From NCBI GenBank assembly GCA_903813345.2, contig CAIIXF020000008.1:25962822-26026821 (forward strand): 64,000 nucleotides of DNA. Reading direction: 5' to 3'. Shown in pieces: positions 61,400-64,000 of the stretch (positions are counted from its first letter, which is position 1; each line of letters begins with the position of its first letter). The notes under the pieces are model-generated. The model was not told where the DNA came from, did no database searches, and was given only the letters and a program-made list of their open reading frames with translations. A program made the translations under genes and the position numbers. The DNA is from Owenia fusiformis. Lineage: Eukaryota; Annelida; Polychaeta; Sabellida; Oweniidae.

Positions 61400-61975
61400 T
61401 GGGCAGAAAATAGTAAGATAAAACATACATCAAACCTTTTATTATGTTTTACTTAGAAGCACAGACGGGACTTGAATTTGATTGGGATGTCTGATTTCTC
61501 TGCTTAAACTGTCTTAAAATAACAATGAATCTGATGGCCTTTTAAATTTTGTTACTTATATAACTTTTTAGAGAACATAGATCAAGCTTATTTTATACAT
61601 GTACATCTGATTCAGTGGAAAGATTTATGAGTTTTTGTTTGGTTGGGAAAACCACCTATCTTGCTTATTTTGATTTTCACGAATATCAAACTATCTCTAA
61701 AGATTAGTAAATCACTTATTTGTATACTGTTTTAAAGATCATAGTCTACAATCAAGCTTTTTTCATACATCTGATTCATTGGAAAGATTTGTGATTCCAA
61801 GTTTACAGTGAACCCCCGGAGTTTTTGTTTGGTTTGGAAAACCACTTATCTTGCTAATTTTGATTTTCACACTAGAACATCAAACTATCTCTAAAGATTT
61901 GTAAATCTTATTAGTCAAATATCATCTTTTCAGTACTTATCAAGATATTTCACTTTTCAGGATTTTATAACATGA
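61400..61975. repeat. Segment duplicated at 63600-63870
   Basis: Shared blocks are ACATCAAACCTT, GTTTTACTTAGAAGCACAGAC, GGAAAACCACTTATC, CACTAGAACATCAAAC, and ATCTTATTAGTCAAATATCA to AGATATTTCACTTTTCAGG. Within 61.6-61.9 kb part of it is itself duplicated. Confidence 0.8.
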
Positions 61976-62180
61976 TCTCTATGAGGAATTAGACCCAAGA
62001 TTAAGAAATCAATGCCACATGTAAATTCTCATTTTTTAAAAAGTCAAAACTTTTTATCATATAAAGCAAAAATCGCAAAAAAATTTATTATCCAGAAACA
62101 GCATTTGTAAAATTATTTTCAAATTATCATTTACCAGTTGGCATGACAACTGTCAATGCAAATAATAACAATAACAAAGT

Positions 62181-62269
62181 AATTAGCCATCCAACCAAAA
62201 TGGCCGACTTAATTAGCTATCCGACCAAAATGGCCGACTTTAATTAGCCATCCGACCAAAATGGCCGAC
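62181..62269. repeat. 30-bp tandem repeat, three copies
   Basis: AATTAGCCATCCGACCAAAA followed by TGGCCGAC starts at 62181, 62211 and 62242, with only one or two substitutions between copies. Confidence 0.93.
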
Positions 62270-62616
62270 AATGCAACACATTTAATTGAAGCAATGTAAA
62301 CTATTAGATATTACCAAAAGAAAAGTCATGGAACTTTAAACTTTTGAAGATCATCTTATTGAGATTGATTAGAAATTTTTTATATTACTTGTCTATAATG
62401 ACGTATATATAACTAGTAAATGTTTTAAAGCATATAAGACATCTTCACGTTTCTACCATGTATTAAATATGTCTTGTTATTAGCATTGGCTAAGCCAGGG
62501 GGTTGGGGGAGGTGTTATCAATTGTATTCTTTAAAAAAATCACAATTGTGTACATGTATATTTCTAATGAGTCAAATCAGTTTTCTAAACTTTGTAACAA
62601 AAATCTTGGGCCAATT

Positions 62617-62865
62617 ACATGGCAGGTATATAAGAAGGTTCTCTTAACCTGAATATTCATCAGTTTAAGAGGATCAGTTTTTGTTTAACCCTTATGTGTA
62701 TCATTATTATACAATAGAAGATATGTAAAAGAAAATATTATATGTCCAACCCTAGAATAGATATTTCACTTTATGTGATTTTATAACATGGTGTCAATGG
62801 GGAATCTCCCTGACCTAGAAGCCACATTTTCAAAGAAAATTAAAATTTTAACTTATACTGAAACT
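62617..62865. mobile_element. Decayed AGATGCGAGTAG-family element
   Basis: Internal blocks of that family are present (ATTACATGGCAGG, TTTAACCCTTATGTGTATC, GATATTTCACTTTATGTGATTT, ATGGGGAATCTCCCTGACC), but the terminal repeats are lost. Confidence 0.6.
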
Positions 62866-63560
62866 GAAATAATCCTTAATTTTAGTTTCTGTTGATTGAT
62901 ATATTGGTGTACTGGTTGAAGGAGGGGGGGGGGGGGGGGGGGGTAACCCAAATATTAGTCTGGACTAAACATGGACTCTATCAAAAGAGCCTATGGACCG
63001 AAGTCAGGGCTGAGTTCTTTGGCATAATTCATAGTTATGTGCAAGTAAAACAGAGACTTCTGAATAACATTTACTGAAATTAAAATCTTTATTTCAGTTT
63101 CTGTTGATATCTAGATTGATGTTCTGGTAGAATCAATGATCAAACCAAAATCAAACATTAGTTTGGATTGAAGTTAGGACTAAACAATTGGGCATCATTC
63201 AAAATTGTGTGCAACTTAAACATTACTGAATAACATTTACTGAAATTGTCTTTATTTCTGTTTCTGTTGAGTCTTTATTTAGTTTTTGTTGATTTATCTA
63301 GATTGATGTACTGGTAAAAGGGGGAGGGGGGGGGGGTTAAAACAAATATTAGTCTAGACTAAGGTTAGGACAATTGGGCATAATTCAAAACTATGTGCAA
63401 GTTAAACATTACTGAATAACATTTACTGTTGAGTCTTTGTTTAGTTTTTGCTGATATCTAGATTGATGTACTGGTGGAAGGGAGGGGGGTTTAATCAAAT
63501 ATAAGTCTGGACTGAAGTTAGATTTGAATGCTTTGGAATATTGGAATAAATGGTATAATT
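62866..63560. repeat. Irregular tandem repeat with poly-G tracts
   Basis: About four units share TTTAGTTTCTGTTGAT, TAGATTGATGTACTGGT, a G-rich run, AAATATTAGTCTGGACT and CTGAATAACATTTACTGAAAT. The G runs are 20 bases at 62924-62943 and about 11 at 63327-63337. Another partial unit lies at about 61262-61400. Confidence 0.8.
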
Positions 63561-63948
63561 ATAAAAATGAAAAATAATTTAATTTTTTAAATACACAAGA
63601 GACTACTTGGTCTTCTGTGATGCAAATAGCCTGAATATTAGATAAAATTGGAGGCAGATATAGTAGATAAAACAGGCATCAAACCTTGTGTAATGTTTTA
63701 CTAAATGTGAAGAAGCACAGACAAGAATTGTTAGGTTTGGAAAACCACTTATCGTGCTAATTTTGATTTCCACACTAGAACATCAAACCATCTCTAAAAA
63801 TTTGTAAATCTTATTAGTCAAATATCATCTTTTCAGTAGTTATCAAGATATTTCACTTTTCAGGTACCCTTTGCATTCGTTTGACTTCACTTCTTAAAAA
63901 AGAGCTTCGTCTTCACTCTTTCAAACTAAAATAAACCTGTGAACTCAC

Positions 63949-63998
63949 CGCGCCAATCCGTGTTCGTCGGCCAAATTTGACTGACGTTCTATATATGG
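63949..63998 (-). promoter_or_regulatory. Possible minus-strand TATA box and donor at the right edge
   Basis: Minus-strand CATATATAG (about 63990-63998) is followed about 45 bases later by GGCGCG/GTGAGT (donor at 63948). This could be a very short first exon. It is too close to the edge to judge. Confidence 0.2.
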
Positions 63999-64000
63999 TC

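Noticed and set aside
1-64000. tRNA or rRNA genes
   Set aside because: I saw no cloverleaf with A and B box sequences and no rRNA core motifs; a tRNAscan-SE or Infernal run would be needed to exclude them.

Overview
The window is animal genomic DNA: AT-rich, with short coding exons, GT-AG introns, long introns and many transposon-derived repeats. The mobile-element repertoire is HINE/Helitron-type elements with internal tandem repeats and (TCCG)n tracts, piggyBac derivatives, foldback elements and an APE-type LINE. Together with the gene structures this fits a marine lophotrochozoan, most likely a mollusc. That assignment is an inference; no species marker is visible.

Layout, left to right: (1) 1-4.57 kb, a minus-strand LINE with two long open ORFs; its 3' end lies outside the window. 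(2) 4.95-5.89 kb, plus strand, the last two coding exons of a gene with a Ras-association-like C terminus, probably RIN (Ras and Rab interactor). (3) 8.6-10.2 kb, a MITE and a HINE. (4) 10.9-14.5 kb, minus strand, a complete five-exon ARMT1 gene (434 codons). (5) 14.7-21.4 kb, a repeat-dense gap with a piggyBac relic and a run of foldback elements. (6) 21.6-42.2 kb, plus strand, a complete EIF5 gene (444 codons, 11 coding exons). A housekeeping-type promoter and noncoding first exon near 21.6-21.9 kb probably belong to it, which makes its first intron 10.5 kb and full of transposons. (7) 47.5-51.3 kb, minus strand, an ATF3/JDP2-like bZIP gene (232 codons) whose start codon lies in a 16-base coding exon. 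(8) 53.7-55.8 kb, minus strand, a complete Fos gene (333 codons) with TATA, CRE, CArG-like and AP-1 elements upstream. (9) 56.2-64 kb, no recognised gene: a large TIR element with internal duplications, a patch dense in GCAATSATTG-like words, and G-rich tandem repeats.

Fos and ATF3/JDP2 proteins are dimerising bZIP factors of the AP-1 group, and here they lie head-to-tail about 2.4 kb apart. In human, FOS, JDP2, EIF5 and RIN3 all lie on the long arm of chromosome 14, so most genes of this window look like a remnant of an old linkage group. The ORF1/ORF2 junction of the LINE, where two long ORFs share one frame and are separated only by an amber codon, is the most unusual coding feature.
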